From: Hymenolepis diminuta
Lineage: Eukaryota > Platyhelminthes > Cestoda > Cyclophyllidea > Hymenolepididae
DNA: 64,000 bases
Direction of reading: 5' to 3'
Assembly: GCA_900708905.1 (NCBI GenBank)
Contig: CAADRB010000033.1
Span: 1,171,179-1,235,178, forward strand
In this document: piece after piece, positions 13,801 to 26,200 of the stretch
Numbering within the stretch: position 1 is the first letter of the stretch
Layout: the number at the start of each line of letters is the position of its first letter
Made by a program: the position numbers and the translations under genes
Notes under the pieces: model-generated
What the model was told of the DNA's origin: nothing
Seen by the model: the letters and a program-made list of their open reading frames with translations, nothing else
Databases searched by the model: none

Positions 13801-16800
13801 ATAAGCGACAATTAACAGCATCTTTTCCTAGGTAAAGTGTATTTTAAGACAGTAGTACAAGGCACTCAACACAGCTAAAAGAGAGACAGCGAGAGAGAGA
13901 GTAAATAATCAAAAGAGCCACTAAATTGTTTGCGTTGCCATAGCAATCACCCTATATTTATATTCAAACTCTCCTCATCATTCTTCTTCTTATTTCTTAA
14001 TCTCATCTACTAGATAACCAGTCAAGGTAGATGGGGCTATATACGGCACCAATTTTTTTCTTTTTGAAATAAAGAATTAAAAGGATAGGAGTCCACAAAA
14101 TGTGATACATCAGTTAGGATTCCGCAAGCAATTGCCATAAAATGAACTTAGTGCTGAGCCAAAAGATCAAATGTATATCAGCATTAACAGTAGGATAGAT
14201 TAATAATAATGTTAACAGCTCTGTTAAGACAATGATGAGAGTGGCACTACGACCCGAGATTATGAAGATGCAGACAAGTACAAGTCGTTATAACTGAGCA
14301 AAAAATTTAGAAACGCTCAAGCCATTGCGACAAAAATCACAACTTAGACTATGTAGAAGTGGTTAGACTCAGGACTGAAATCTCCTAATTTTACAATTTG
14401 CGTCCCCTTCCTTGGCAAATGTTAAGTTGAAATGGACACACGTCCCATCTAAATTATATCTTTGATACGATTTTGGATTTAATAGACTCAGCAAAAATTA
14501 ACTGTCTTGGAGGTAAAAATATATTAGCAGCTTCCATACAAATTCTATATAGGATCTGAGTCAAGTGTAGCTGTAACCAAATTACGGTGGCACCCAACTT
14601 TTTATAATTAGCGACATAATAGCGCGTACTCCAACTAACAAAAAATACTACTTTGTTAAAAACAATATTAACTAACCTGAGTTTTGCGGATTCTTAAATC
14701 TGCCGAGGACTTGTCCGCATTTTCATCGTACTCAATGTTCATTTCCATTTCTGGCGGAAGGAATAAAACATTAAATATAAATCGAGGACCTACGTTTTAG
14801 TTTGGCACGGACTTTATGGGCCAACATTTTGATCTCTGCCATTGCCTCTTCCAACTGAGCTTTCGTTTCTAAAAGGAAGGAAAAGGAGGATTATTAGTTG
14901 TATTTGGGCGGATGAATACTACTTAAATACAAAATAAGTACCGAGAAAATATGAAAGTGTATAAACAAAATATAAGGTCTATGAGATTTATCTTACGAAT
15001 TCAGAGAAATTATCTTTAAAATTAGCAAAATATATGCTCTGTTCCAGAGATACCTTAGCATCATTCCAATCTTAGCCACTCCTTCTCTGGTGAACGTGGT
15101 ACAAAGGTTACACGATGTTACTAATTGCTGTATAAAATCTGAGCCATTTGTATTCTTCCACCTGTTCTATCTGTATATCAGAACCTACGCATTGTCCCAC
15201 CTCCACGTTTCTCCATCAAACCTGAGTCAAACTAACCCCCTAAACACGGTCTACCTCTGTACTGATCCAGCATGACGTATGCAGTCGCTCTCCCGTCCTC
15301 TACTTTGAATAGATAAAGGCATTTGGATAGAATAGTCAAACTTTCTAACGCAGCGTAAAACATAAGATTCGTGACTGTGGTGCGTGTAAATTTAGTAAAG
15401 TTGATGATTTTAGAATCAGTGAGAGCTACTTTATTGTGGTCCGAAAACTTTTTTATCTTCAAAGAGTTTATTTATGTAATTCCTGGCGAGCTATTTCCGC
15501 ATGAATCTCAATCAATTGATTACTATTTTAAAAAGGTAATCGCCGAACCCGCAAAGAGGAGGCTGGAGGTTCATTTTTAAGAGTAAAAATGGCTGCTCAA
15601 ATGCGACTTCCTGTTTTAAACAACGTCTGCCCATTGCTTGGTCAATCTCGCTTGGTTTCCGGTGATAAAACAGCGAGGTCGAACTAGCTGCACACAGCAA
15701 GCGAGCAAGCAGACAGATGGGAAGAATGGGTGGCCAAGCTGCTGAAATGGGCATGCAACTCTCCACTCCATAATAAAAGTACAAATAACTACCTTGAAAC
15801 ACACTCGTGCTTGGATGAGCAAGCGAACGGTTCTGAAACAATAAGCAGTAATTTTTATATATCGGCCATTTCGTTACTTGTGACTATTGGCCATATAAAA
15901 GTCTCTTATTATCATTTGCCCATATATCTCTCCCCAGGTGCACAGCTTATAATTTAAAGCAAATAAAAAATTAAAACAGCAATGAAGGAAGATGGAGTAG
16001 CACCAATCAATGTCTTAAGCTTAATGAATTCCAAATGAAATCATTTAATTAGAACTTGTTTGCCGACTGTATTATTGCAAGAGTGCAACTGAAAGTAAAC
16101 CCTCGTTCATGAAAACCAATATCTAGTGCATTTTTTTAAATCGACAGCCTTGAAGAGCTAGCTCGAATCGATTCTCCTGTCTCTAAATGTCTCAAGAATG
16201 CTTTAGGGACAAAGACGCATCACTCAAGACTGACCTCAAAAGGGCTTAATTGCACGCATCTTCTCCAGAAATTAGTATTACCCACAGTAATAAAAATTTA
16301 TAATTTTTAATTGTGGGAAGCAGCTGACATCGAATAGCAGAGTCCAACAAATGATAAAAGGAAGGAAGTCAAAAACATACAGAAAACAAAGTCAAAGTAT
16401 CAAAGAGTCCTACTTCGTTAGATTTTTGGACCCGGGTCGCACAATATTTACTAAATGGGCAGTTAAAGTTCAAAATTCAGGTTTCACGATTAGTCCCCTG
16501 GACAACAGCGAATGCTTATCTACGATGTTCAGTGTTTATTGAACGGTATTTTTAATTAAGGATCGGGTCTTGTTGCCTAAATCCATTTTTCTTCCAATGG
16601 CTGGAAAGGTAAATGATCTTACATGATATTCCGCAGTTTGCAGATTTAGCATAGCAGGGAAGAGGTAGCTGAAAATTTTAACTTAGCAGACCTGAAGGTG
16701 AACTCAAAGCTAATATACTATATTGAATGTTACATTGACACTACATATTCCTTTCAAATTTGTCATTTATACACGCATTAGCTTCTCCTTTTAATCAAAA

Positions 16801-19273
16801 GGATAAAATGCAATTCCCAGCCTCTTGTATTTAGGCTGCACTTATAGAAGACGAACTATAGTTCCAACCTTGGGATCAGTAAATTCAGTAGATGTCAGTG
16901 TAGTCGGTTATTCCAATCACTGCATGCGACCATATGTTGGAATTTGCACAATCAATAAACTGAACTGATTATTTCAAGCGGTTTTCAATGTGAGATACTT
17001 ATTTCAGAAAATTTGTCAGATGCATAGAAGAGTATGAGTAAGTTAGAATCAATGGGCAATCAAGCACCGAATACGTACTTGCTCCAAACTACAAATCAAT
17101 AGAGATAAAATCTTTATGAAAATATACAAATCAATGAAACTTACATCAGTAAACGTAACGTACAAATTATCAAAACAAAATAAAAAGAATCGCAATAACT
17201 ACTTACTCTCGTCTTGATTGGGAGAGGAGAGAATATCACCGTGCTTGTTCTTCACATCCTCCACCAGAGCTTGGATCCGTTCAATGAATTTGCGGATTTC
17301 CTCCACCTGGGCGAAGAACTCATTCATATACTGCGAACCGTCTAGAGAGACGGGCGCCTCAGGCATTCCACCCTCATCTTCTGGCTGCGCCTAGAAAAGA
17401 AGAATGCAGAACAAAAGCGAGTCATGGAAGTTACCGCAATTCTACGATTTGTGATTTGAGTGAAGAGGAAAATGTAGAGTGAAAGGAGTGAAAAACACTT
17501 TTGACCTGCTCAGTTTTAAACTACTGAAGGTCTAGGCTGAAAAGAGCCACATCACAAATATTGATCATAATGGAAACAAGATCATATATGTCTATTTAAG
17601 GGTAATAAGAATGAAGTTGTACAATTAGTTTACACAATACTAATTCTCAAGTTCACCAGTGCAAGTTTTTTTTCAGCACTTTTGAGTGGGTAGTAGACAC
17701 CTTATAGATGCTCCGACAGATAAAATGGCATCCTAAAATATTTCTACTACCTAGTAACAGTAATTGCGGCCTCTTTGTCTCAGATACTATAGTTATGGTC
17801 ATGGATATAGATCTCGTAACCTATGATTTAAAAGTTGAGTTATAATTACAGAGGGAGGTGGAAGAGTTAGATGATTCAATGAATCATCAATTAAATCATA
17901 GCGCAACGAAATGTGAGAGGTTATTACAAAAATAATGAACGATAGCAAATTTACCTTTATCAATTGCCTAAACACTTTTCTCTAATCCGTCCTATTTATC
18001 AAAGCAAGATTGACTCGGTAACAGTCAATAAATAGAATTCACACTTTCATGATTACTATCCGCACCGATATGTGGCTTTCAAGTTCTGCGGATCCGATAC
18101 TGTCTCCTACCACCAGCTTTCATATCTTGGAAGTAGAGATGAATCAAATAGGAGAAGAATCCACTTTCAATAAATTTTGAATGGGAAATCTAAATACATT
18201 CTAATTCATCAGATAAACACAGGCCAAGACAGCAGAAAAAAAATCAAATGAGAGATGTATGACCTGACTCTTCTAGACTATAGAGCAAATCTAAAAATTC
18301 TAAAGAAGTCATCACAATTTTTTTATAACTTGACAAAAATAATAAACTTCACAATATGAAAGATAAAGGTTAAAATTGGCCAAATCAAACGAAGTAGTCA
18401 GTCTAACAAGACAATTACCAGCAGATACCCTACTATTGTACAGCAATATTTTTACAGCCAAACATTGCAAAAGCAAAAGTAGGTCATCCAATACAGAGGA
18501 TGTACGCAATTTGAAAAGACACTAAATTTTGTGGTGAATTCGCATGAAATCATTAAAATTTATTAATTATGAATTGGTGCGGTCATAATGAGCATGTCTG
18601 CTAGAAAGGGCTCAATAGGAATTCATAAAATAGTGACCAATCTCTACGGTTCATGATAATTAGAATGAGAATCTCAAAACCAGAGGTTCCACTCCATCAA
18701 TTAAGTGATTTATCAGACGAAAAGCCTGCAAAATAAAACTATATAGTTTTTAAGATGCAAAACACAAAATCAATAGCAATAACATCAAAATAAAGAAAAC
18801 CGAATGGAAACCAAAAAATAATAATCTGAACAATGGGGAAGATTTTATGATATTAAGACAAAACAAACGATGAAATTATGAAAGTATGTCGGTAGAGAAC
18901 TAAAAAAAAAAATTGTCAAAAGGTTAATTCAATTGACAATAACTAGAGGTTATGTAAGATCAGCGTCGAAAACAATTATATAATAAGATTAATTGTTAAA
19001 CATATGAACAAAATATTAAACTCAGGTATGATAGAATATTCATAAGTAATGGAATGAAATCTCAAAAATCTAAAGCAAAGTGATTATTAGGACAAATATG
19101 TTTAAAATACAAAATGTGCATTAAATGAAATTACAAGTTCTTGTTTGACCTAATATATGCAAAATCATCCGCCAGTTGTAAAGAAAATGTAAAATGAAAG
19201 AATAAATTTTCACAAAGAATGGAAATGAATCAAAACTTACTGCTTTAAGAGCTCCTAATAAATCCTTCGTCAT
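1715..19273 (-). CDS. stx1a: Syntaxin-1A-like plasma-membrane Q-SNARE (C-terminal anchor exon not found)
   Basis: Eight exons, 5' to 3' on the minus strand: 19273-19241, 17390-17207, 14868-14794, 14750-14677, 12806-12698, 7442-7369, 6554-6417, 1825-1715. They total 798 nt (266 codons) with matching phases. Seen: N-terminus [11 protein letters not shown], Habc bundle at about residues 22-150, linker [13 protein letters not shown], and a SNARE helix with [19 protein letters not shown] and GEMIDRIE. The zero-layer glutamine is residue 229. Known: syntaxin-1 pairs with SNAP-25 and synaptobrevin at the presynaptic membrane and binds Munc18 through its N-peptide and Habc. The order and spacing match animal syntaxin-1 throughout. 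The coding part stops at AARK with a phase-0 donor (GTAGGT) just before the expected basic patch and transmembrane helix. No convincing anchor exon was found between 1 and 1714, so it probably lies outside the window. Symbol assigned by family resemblance. Confidence 0.95.
1826..6416 (-). other. stx1a: Syntaxin intron 7 (4.6 kb)
   Basis: AT-rich intron between the two halves of the SNARE motif. I see no coding exon, RNA gene or clear repeat in it. Confidence 0.7.
6417..6554 (-). CDS. stx1a: Syntaxin exon 7: N-terminal half of SNARE motif
   Basis: Forty-six codons, [10 protein letters not shown] to MLVESQ. The last codon is the zero-layer glutamine (Q229), so the ionic layer sits exactly at an exon junction. 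Acceptor TTTTACAG, donor GTTAGT, both phase 0. Confidence 0.94.
7369..7442 (-). CDS. stx1a: Syntaxin exon 6: Habc-SNARE linker
   Basis: Encodes [17 protein letters not shown] followed by PAIFTQE. This is the linker whose LE motif holds animal syntaxin-1 in its closed state. The donor GTAAGG is in phase 0. Confidence 0.92.
8522..8600 (-). repeat. tRNA-like segment, possible SINE head
   Basis: On the minus strand an A-box-like TGGTTAAGATG is followed about 35 nt later by a close B-box match, GGGTTCGATTC. The anticodon and acceptor arms do not fold well, so this is more likely a decayed tRNA-derived SINE head than a functional tRNA. Confidence 0.35.
10600..10800 (+). repeat. Dispersed repeat family C, diverged fragment
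   Basis: The stretch with ATTTACTAAATG and TTCCAAAATTCA resembles segments near 16430 and 30470 in the same order. Boundaries were judged by eye and the copy is strongly diverged. Confidence 0.4.
12698..12806 (-). CDS. stx1a: Syntaxin exon 5: helix Hc
   Basis: Encodes [20 protein letters not shown] and on to [10 protein letters not shown], matching helix Hc. It starts in phase 0 after Q122 and ends with one base that completes an alanine codon with exon 6. Confidence 0.92.
12807..14676 (-). other. stx1a: Syntaxin intron 4
   Basis: AT-rich intron with a short purine GA tract near 13880-13905. No coding exon recognised. Confidence 0.65.
14677..14868 (-). CDS. stx1a: Syntaxin exons 3 and 4 around a 43-nt intron
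   Basis: Exon 3 (14868-14794) encodes [20 protein letters not shown]. Exon 4 (14750-14677) ends in the hallmark [11 protein letters not shown]. The intron between them is 43 nt (14751-14793). Joining C|AA gives a glutamine and keeps the helix in register, which supports both splice sites although the acceptor has only a weak pyrimidine tract. Confidence 0.9.
14869..17206 (-). other. stx1a: Syntaxin intron 2 (2.3 kb)
   Basis: Holds the longest open frames of this gene's introns (around 15500-15840), but they overlap on both strands and show no domain or splice context. A family C copy lies near 16330-16680. Confidence 0.65.
16330..16680 (+). repeat. Dispersed repeat family C, 5' portion
   Basis: Similar in order to 30400-30660. 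Shared blocks include TCAAAATTCAGG / CCAAAATTCGG, GTCCCCTG, GCAAATGCTTATC-like and CTTCCAATG...AAATGATCTTACATG. The two copies share the segment that precedes the LTR-like part at 31 kb. Confidence 0.6.
17207..17390 (-). CDS. stx1a: Syntaxin exon 2: acidic linker and helix Ha
   Basis: A TTTTCTAG acceptor opens an acidic stretch, then [18 protein letters not shown] and onwards to SSPNQDE. The phase-1 donor (A|GTAAGT) joins exon 3 to rebuild the conserved DEKTK. This is the first helix of the Habc domain. Confidence 0.93.
17391..19240 (-). other. stx1a: Syntaxin intron 1 (1.85 kb)
   Basis: Separates the N-peptide exon from the Habc exons. AT-rich, with no exon or repeat recognised. Confidence 0.7.
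19241..19273 (-). CDS. stx1a: Syntaxin exon 1: start codon and N-peptide
   Basis: ATG at 19271-19273 opens 11 codons, [11 protein letters not shown], ending at a GTAAGT donor in phase 0. The short basic/hydrophobic N-peptide resembles insect syntaxin-1. No splice acceptor is obvious directly upstream, so this looks like the true 5' coding exon. Confidence 0.85.
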
Positions 19274-20544
19274 TTTACACCAGGAGATTTTAAATTTCGC
19301 AAAATTTATTTAAATCACTTAAACACCGCTGCCTGCCTGACAAAATGCTGGCTATATGAAACGTTCAAAAAAACATTATTGATATTACTATTATCGTGTC
19401 AAACTTAAAAGCATTTATCAAAAATTTAGAAAACCACAGATATTGTTAACATTTACTATCATTTATTATAATTCGTTAAAAATTTCTTAAAATTATTACA
19501 TTATAAATGTGAAAATCTGCAAAAGTATGTACAATCATTTTCTAAAATTCAACTTGCAATGCTTGATTTGATTTTATTAAATTTCAATTCTGCTTAGCAT
19601 ATCTTTTGTAGTAAATCATTTTTTCTGCGAAATATTATTCTTCCTATGTAATAACAAATTATTTGAGGCATCAACGAACTCTTCCACATCTATCTAACCC
19701 ACTCGGTCAATATGGACTGACTTCACGCATTATGCTGAGGACACCACTCTCGTAGAGCTTCAACCAAACTCTCTGTACATCAATACGTGTAGATTTCCCA
19801 TGATACTTTGGAAATACAACTGCCTTCAAGTCCCCTTTCTTTGTGCTTAGACCTTCTCCCCATATAAATAATTGTGTGCACACACAAATACTGGCAATGC
19901 TTCAAAATCCAGTACCCTATTTGCCAATCTTAACTCCTGTTATTCCGATTTGTGAAAGTTATTGTATCTTAGTAATCTAACTTAATCAGATTATAATAAT
20001 AGCCTTAATGGAGATTAGAGCTATTTTTCGTTTTTAAGCCTGACTTTCCCGTAACTTGGAATGCACATAGATTTCCATATCATGTTATGGGGTTTCCAAG
20101 TTCAAGAATAATTTCTAATAACCATTTTTTAGGGGGCGGAGAAACCTCAGTTTGCTGGTTATCACTTATCAGGTAGTGCTATAACATAACCAACAAGGAG
20201 TTCTGGTAGTAATCTCTCAGAGCCAACAATCTGGAAAATTCGGTAGTGTAGCAACTTAACACAAACTAACAACCCACGGCAGATCACAAGACACGTTATA
20301 GTCAACAGTGTCGAGTGTATTAACGAAACCCTCTCTCAATCGGTATCGGCTTAAACAAATAAGAATAAGTATCAATTATCTTTTATCGGTGGGGAAATAA
20401 AGAAAGAAACTACATTTTTATTCATAGAATAAATATTGAGATCGGGGAAAATAATTGTCATTTCTTCTAACAAGTTATAATGGTATTTAACCAATATTAT
20501 AAACAAATATATTAGTCCAGAATTCATTATGGTATCAAATGGCT

Positions 20545-20845
20545 ATAGCCAGCAGATGTCTATCATCATCTAGCGATAAGAAATGATTGACTGACCATAA
20601 GATCTCTACAGTGCCCACAAGCGGTCCTGTTGTGTGTTTGTGTGTTTGCACATAGATATCTAAACCGGTATCTATCACCACCCCGATATACTGACAACGA
20701 GGCATGACCGACGTGGAACGAAGAAATGTTTTGTCTATAAATTTATATATAAATTGGGGATGGCTTGTCTACCAAACTGATCTGACGACATGAGTGACCC
20801 GATTTATTTCATCTATTCGACCGATGTTGCGCCGACAGATCTTTC
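20545..20845 (+). repeat. Dispersed repeat family A, copy 1
   Basis: About 300 bp aligning along its whole length with 22684-22980. Shared blocks: CAGATGTCTATCA, AAGAAATGATTGACTG, CGGTCC...GTGTGT, AAATTGGGGATG / AAATTGGGATGA and ACATGAGTGA. No terminal repeats or poly-A were recognised. On the complementary strand both copies keep a similar broken frame, so a decayed coding origin is possible. Confidence 0.75.
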
Positions 20846-21366
20846 ACGTTACTACACAAATCTCGACCATTTCAATTTTGTATAATTTGCTTTTTAAGAA
20901 CTCAACAGGGGAATGTTGTAAGCGCATCGCCTGAACCTAAAAAAGTTAGCTTGCATGGACGACAAGACAATTTCCTTTCTGCCGAATAATCAAAATGATT
21001 ATAATGAATGATCATAAATATTAAATACATTTCCATTTAATTTCTTCAATTTCCGGTTGTTACATTAACTGACCACTGACGTAGAATACCTACACCCGTA
21101 ATATAAATGCCACAAAACTTCAAAATTTCATTTGATTCTCCGCTGATTTGAAAGGTGAGACGATCCAGAAGATCATTAAATAGATGCTTATCTGAAAACC
21201 ATCAACGTACCAGTTCGAATTAGTAAAGCTTATTAAACGCCATTACTTTTATAATTAAGTAATGAGCATCGGGACCACGTAGATGGAATAAGTCAAGTCA
21301 CTCATGCCGCTAGTTCAATTCGAAGGTACCAAATAGAGTTTTATACTAATGACGCCAGTTATGTCT

Positions 21367-21505
21367 AGTTGTCGATGTCTCTGCATGATGTTCTGCATCC
21401 GTTTAGGTATCTTTGTGCAAACACACGCACAGGTAGACCGCCTATGGATACTGCGGTTGAGAACCCATCATATCTAACCTCCAGGTGTTGATCGACATCT
21501 GCTGT
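21367..21505 (-). repeat. Dispersed repeat family A, copy 2 (partial, inverted)
   Basis: Its reverse complement matches the first half of copies 1 and 3: CAGATGTCGATCAACACCT, GTATCCATAGGCGGTC, GTGCGTGTGTTTG and CCTAAACGGATGCA. It is closer to copy 3 than to copy 1 and lies between them in the opposite orientation. Confidence 0.7.
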
Positions 21506-22683
21506 CAAAGGCAGTTTTATAATATTTAAAGGAGAAAATCCAAAATATAAATTACATTGCTTCATAATTATTTTTAATAATGCTGAAAATGTATTCTTCA
21601 TCATTGCTATGAATGTCAAATTGTTCTTACCCTTGTCGAATTTTTCCATATTTTCTAGTTTAGTTACAATTCTCTCCTATTTTTGTCCTTGAATATGAGC
21701 GACGACGCCTGTGATTAACCCTTTAATCAATCCTTGATTGACATTTCAAGCAATACAACATTGTCAGATACTGAAACTACTTTATTTTTCATTCAGTAGC
21801 ACCTACGTATCATAATTCAAACTATTACAATTTATAAGAACCATAACATGTTAGGTGTGAATGATTCGACAATCAACACGCAAACGTGTCAAAAATATGA
21901 CTTCACAAGAAAAAGTATATACTCTGTAAGGTACGGAATAATGATTTCTGAAGTGAAAGTGAAAGTTTTTGAATTTTTGACTGACTAGGCCGCTTTTCTC
22001 GAAATTACTACAACATCTTCATCTGCTCTGAAATTTCACGCATTTGTCAAAATTTATGGGATTTTTGATAGTATTCTGATCTTAATATTGATTAATCAAC
22101 CATATCATGCACCATCTATATCATATATAAAATCTATTTTCAAAATCTTATTCACAAATTATATCAACCCTTCGAATAAATAATGAGAACTAGCTTCTCA
22201 TGTCACCCTTCTTCTCTAGATACTGCACCATTTGATATGCGTGTGAGCAGGCAGTACTTCATTGATAATGACTTATTTTATAAGCTTCATTGCCATTGTT
22301 TCTTTTCTTAACTTCAGAAGAAATAGTCCTCTATTAGCAGTTTTATCAAGAGCTGTGTCCCACATTCTGTTTTCAAAATATTTGCACTGTCAATTCTAAA
22401 TTTCGAAAATTAAAAGAACAAAAGCCGGTCATTTATGCGTTATAAACATCGGGCAAAAAAATCGAATGTTTTGTTTCAGTGACCGAAATTCATGTTTTTC
22501 GAAATACCCCAGGTGGGTCAAAGAAGTTGTCAATAATTTCAATCCACCTACCCGATATGTGTTATAATCAGCACAAAGATAGCAATCGGATATCAAACAG
22601 GAAGTCACTCGTGTATATCAGCTGTAGGGCAGTTATTATTATAATGTATCCATGCTCAAAAGTGATAGTATACTTGCTATAGA

Positions 22684-22980
22684 GAGCAGATGTCTATCAA
22701 CACCTAGTAATAAGAAATGATTGACTGGCGATAAGATCTCGATTACAGTGTCCATAGGCGGTCCAGCCGTGTGTGCGTGTTTGGGCATAAATGCCTAAAC
22801 GGATGCATTCGCCATCGACGACGAGAAAAAAGTGACGTCTAGCGAAGGGATGTTTTGTACATAAACCTATTTCACTTATCGATAAATTGGGATGACTTTC
22901 CGCCCACCTCCACACTGATCTAGCAACATGAGTGAATTGACTCATTGCATCTATTTGATCGGTGTGATCGCGGTCCACAT
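22684..22980 (+). repeat. Dispersed repeat family A, copy 3
   Basis: Full-length relative of copy 1. The block CCTAAACGGATGCA and the GCGTGTTTGGGC region are shared with the inverted partial copy. A 93-codon open frame on the minus strand is a by-product of this repeat. Confidence 0.75.
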
Positions 22981-23077
22981 AGCATTATTACAAAACGCAT
23001 TTACTTAATAAAATAATAAAAATATACACATTATGAATCAATTAAATCAAAATCGTAAAAATTTTCCCAAGTGAAAC

Positions 23078-23083
23078 TTTATT
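23078..23083 (-). terminator. UGPase polyadenylation signal AATAAA
   Basis: AATAAA on the minus strand, 53 nt past the UGPase stop codon. It lies in a plausible position for 3' end formation. Confidence 0.55.
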
Positions 23084-23136
23084 TTTTAATAAAAATCACA
23101 CAAAATAAAGGTCAAATCAGAAGTAAAATAAACGGA

Positions 23137-23256
23137 TCAAGTGAAGAAATGGCGTCTGTAATCCTGAAAGTTTCCAATTACCACTTGATCTTCAAGGACG
23201 GTTCCGTCTGGAATCATGATTTGTTCGTTGTTCTTTGCCAATATTTTTACACTTCC
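23137..23256 (-). CDS. UGPase last exon
   Basis: Thirty-nine codons (GSVKILAKNN to YRRHFFT) and a TGA at 23137-23139. It matches the end of the family's C-terminal beta-helix, which mediates oligomerisation in animal enzymes. Confidence 0.88.
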   Translation of the reverse strand, partial: GSVKILAKNNEQIMIPDGTVLEDQVVIGNFQDYRRHFFT

Positions 23257-26200
23257 CTGAAGAAGCGGAAGTTCATGTAAAAGAATATAAATTATTTTCA
23301 TTAATTAAAGTGGAGGAGTATAAAAGCTCACTTTTAGAACGACATTACTTCCGAAATAAATATCCCCAGAAAGAGTAAGATGACGAAGATTGAGCAGACT
23401 TGGAGTTGAAGGTATTCTTCTCTGAAGATCTTCAATACTCTTGAATCGACTTCCTAATCTAATCGTTGGCAGATCCAGTGACGTACGAAGTGGCGTAAGA
23501 GTCGGACCTGAGAAGTTGGCCTCAAAAATGTCCGATCGTAGAATCAGTAGATCTGATGTAGACCTGACGGATAAAAATCGATTCCGTGGAACCTTCAAAG
23601 CTATAAAAATTAACATTCCACTGGTATATATATAAATAATATTATGTGATAATTTTTAATAACATATCGACAAGAATTGACAAAGTTATGGTAGTCAAAT
23701 GACTTACAGTTTCGGCTGAGAAGTGGAAGAATAATATATTGATTTGTTAAAACAAATCTGTCATTGTGGCGCACAAAATGTCTCATTTGACTGTCATATC
23801 TATTCTTTTTTAGATTTCCTTATGGGTTATTAGTTGCGAAGTATGCACTCATTCCGAGGGCCGTGGTTACCCAACATTTTTATCAGTTTCTTCACATACC
23901 CATTATAACACTGGCATCCTTTGAAAATTGACCTACCTGGTAATTCAGTATATGCTGATATTATCCTGTTCCTTGGTGTTTTATTTCTTAATACTGCTAC
24001 TTATTTAAATACTTCTCTTAGATAGGCGTATGCTGGAATAATTTTAATACTACAAAAAAGAAAGGGACGTACAAACCATTTGCGATCAAGACGTACTCGG
24101 AGCACTGCCCTGATGGGAATGTGACGAAAATGGCAAATAAAAAATAATTGAGATATCAATTGAAGAATCATCGGTAAATTCATCTAATTTCAAAGCATAT
24201 GTATTCAACTTCGATCTATCCATCCATTTTCCGTTCAGAAAGTTATTGTTTATAACTTGCTCATTTGCGAGTACTTAATTCAATGAAACTTATTAATGCA
24301 TATTTATGAGTTCATATGAAAAAAAATGCTCATACTCACCAATCGAGCACTATGGTGACCGTTCTTAGTGTTCCGAACAATTAATTTAAATTCCTTCTGT
24401 TTTCAGTTTTTGAATTGACCCCGTTTTTTAACTGAGCATGAGGCGACCGATCTCATAGTCCCCAATTCCCTCTTTCGTTTTTAATCAAGTCAAATCTTTC
24501 TTTTCCCGACCCACAGGTTGCCAGAATTAAGGCAATTTTTGGAAATGGTGCTAATATATGATAAGGCCAGCCCAGGGAGATATAACTGATAAGTTCTTCC
24601 GAATTCCCCCTATTGCATCTATTAACAAACGTATCCGATATTATATTCTCCATTTGTTTAATGGCATTGATTTTGAACTCTACCTTTTTTCACTTAATTT
24701 CTAAGTACTGATGGCTTTCAGTTAGAAATCGAAACCGGTAATGAAGTCCAACAAAAACATTTATTAAATTACATGCAAAATGTTAAGAATATAAGATCAC
24801 TTATTTGCTATTGAGGTGATTTTACTTACCCATTGCCTTCTTAAAATTGCTTATAGCCGAAGCAGCGGACTCTTCTAGTTGAATAACTTTGGTTTCATCT
24901 CTCATTGTCTTTCTGTTTACAATTAGATCCATTTCGAGTGACCCACTATCGAGAAGATCCTGAAGCGTTTTGATATTAATCCACATACTATTAGTATTAA
25001 ATATTTTGAACTGCTCGGAATAAAGAAATTCTTCCACATGTTCCTTGGAAACCTGGAACAAGATGCAGCAAGTGTTGAATGTCATAACTTTATTTAACTA
25101 TTCTAAACAGTTTGGCATACCTGGGACAACCCAAGAAATTTAAGAACTCCATCATAGAGGATAAGTGTTCCTTCTTTCTTATCTCCCGACGTTTTGTCAG
25201 TGATTTCCATTAAGAAATCAATTCTGCTCTCTTCGCTCTTCTCTTGTTCTTCTAACCAACAGAGAATTGCTAAAAATGAATTTCCATCTTGTTATTTCAA
25301 TGATGAATTTGATTCTTTTCCGTCTTGTTTATTTAGTTAATATGTCAGAGCAAAGTCGATCTCATTCATTTTAACTTATAAAAAGCAACGATAACTGGAT
25401 TAAAATAATATATTTTTTCCACATTTTGTTTGATATTTATCCATTTTGTTTAAGATAATTATTAATTGCAGGATTAATTTGAATTATTCTCTAGTTTATT
25501 CAAGGAAATTTGATTGAATTCTAAATGGAAATTTTCTTGGGAGTAAATGTTCTATTTTAGGGTATTCAATAATTTTGTTTCTATAAGCATCTGCTTAAAT
25601 GGAATTGGAGGCAGTAATTTTGAAAATAAATCATCAAATGTAATATGACCAATCAAAACATCATAATCATTTCATTTTAACTATTTTATGTGTTTTAATT
25701 AAGTTTTGTACTTTAGATCACTTGCCAGGATCCGGCGTAGCGCCAAGATTATCAACATTGGAAAGGAAAATCCAATTCCTGCCTTCTTCAATGTATGTCT
25801 TCAATAAACCCGATCCGCGTAAACATCTAAAGACGTCGCCATCTCCTGGTATATACCATTTCGGGTCACGATTTCCACTCATTTGACAAGATTCGGTAAT
25901 TGGTAGCCCAGTCTCTTCGCTCAGTCGTGGAAACCTTTTAATAAACACATCAAAAATAGTGTGTGAAATTAGAAGATCGCCCACTTTTCTGTTGCCTTTG
26001 AAATTGAATACTAATTAAATGAGGATATATTACAGTGTGATAGACAAAAACGTTGCTGATTAACGAGATAACTGACCTATTCTGTTGAAAAGTGGTAATT
26101 TGAGTCCTTGTTTTTGGCATTTTCTTTAGAAATTCTTCTGTATCCTGGTCGGTTTTGAATGAATTCATCAAAACGAAAGGCACATTGGAATCGTATTTTA

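Larger units (their letters stand above)
19274..23077. other. Intergenic region, syntaxin promoter side to UGPase 3' end
   Basis: Should hold the syntaxin 5' UTR and promoter, but no promoter motif is distinctive enough to call. The second half carries the three family A repeat copies. Confidence 0.55.

Noticed and set aside
15512..15841. 109-codon minus-strand frame inside syntaxin intron 2
   Set aside because: Overlaps other random frames on both strands, has no domain and sits within a well-supported intron.
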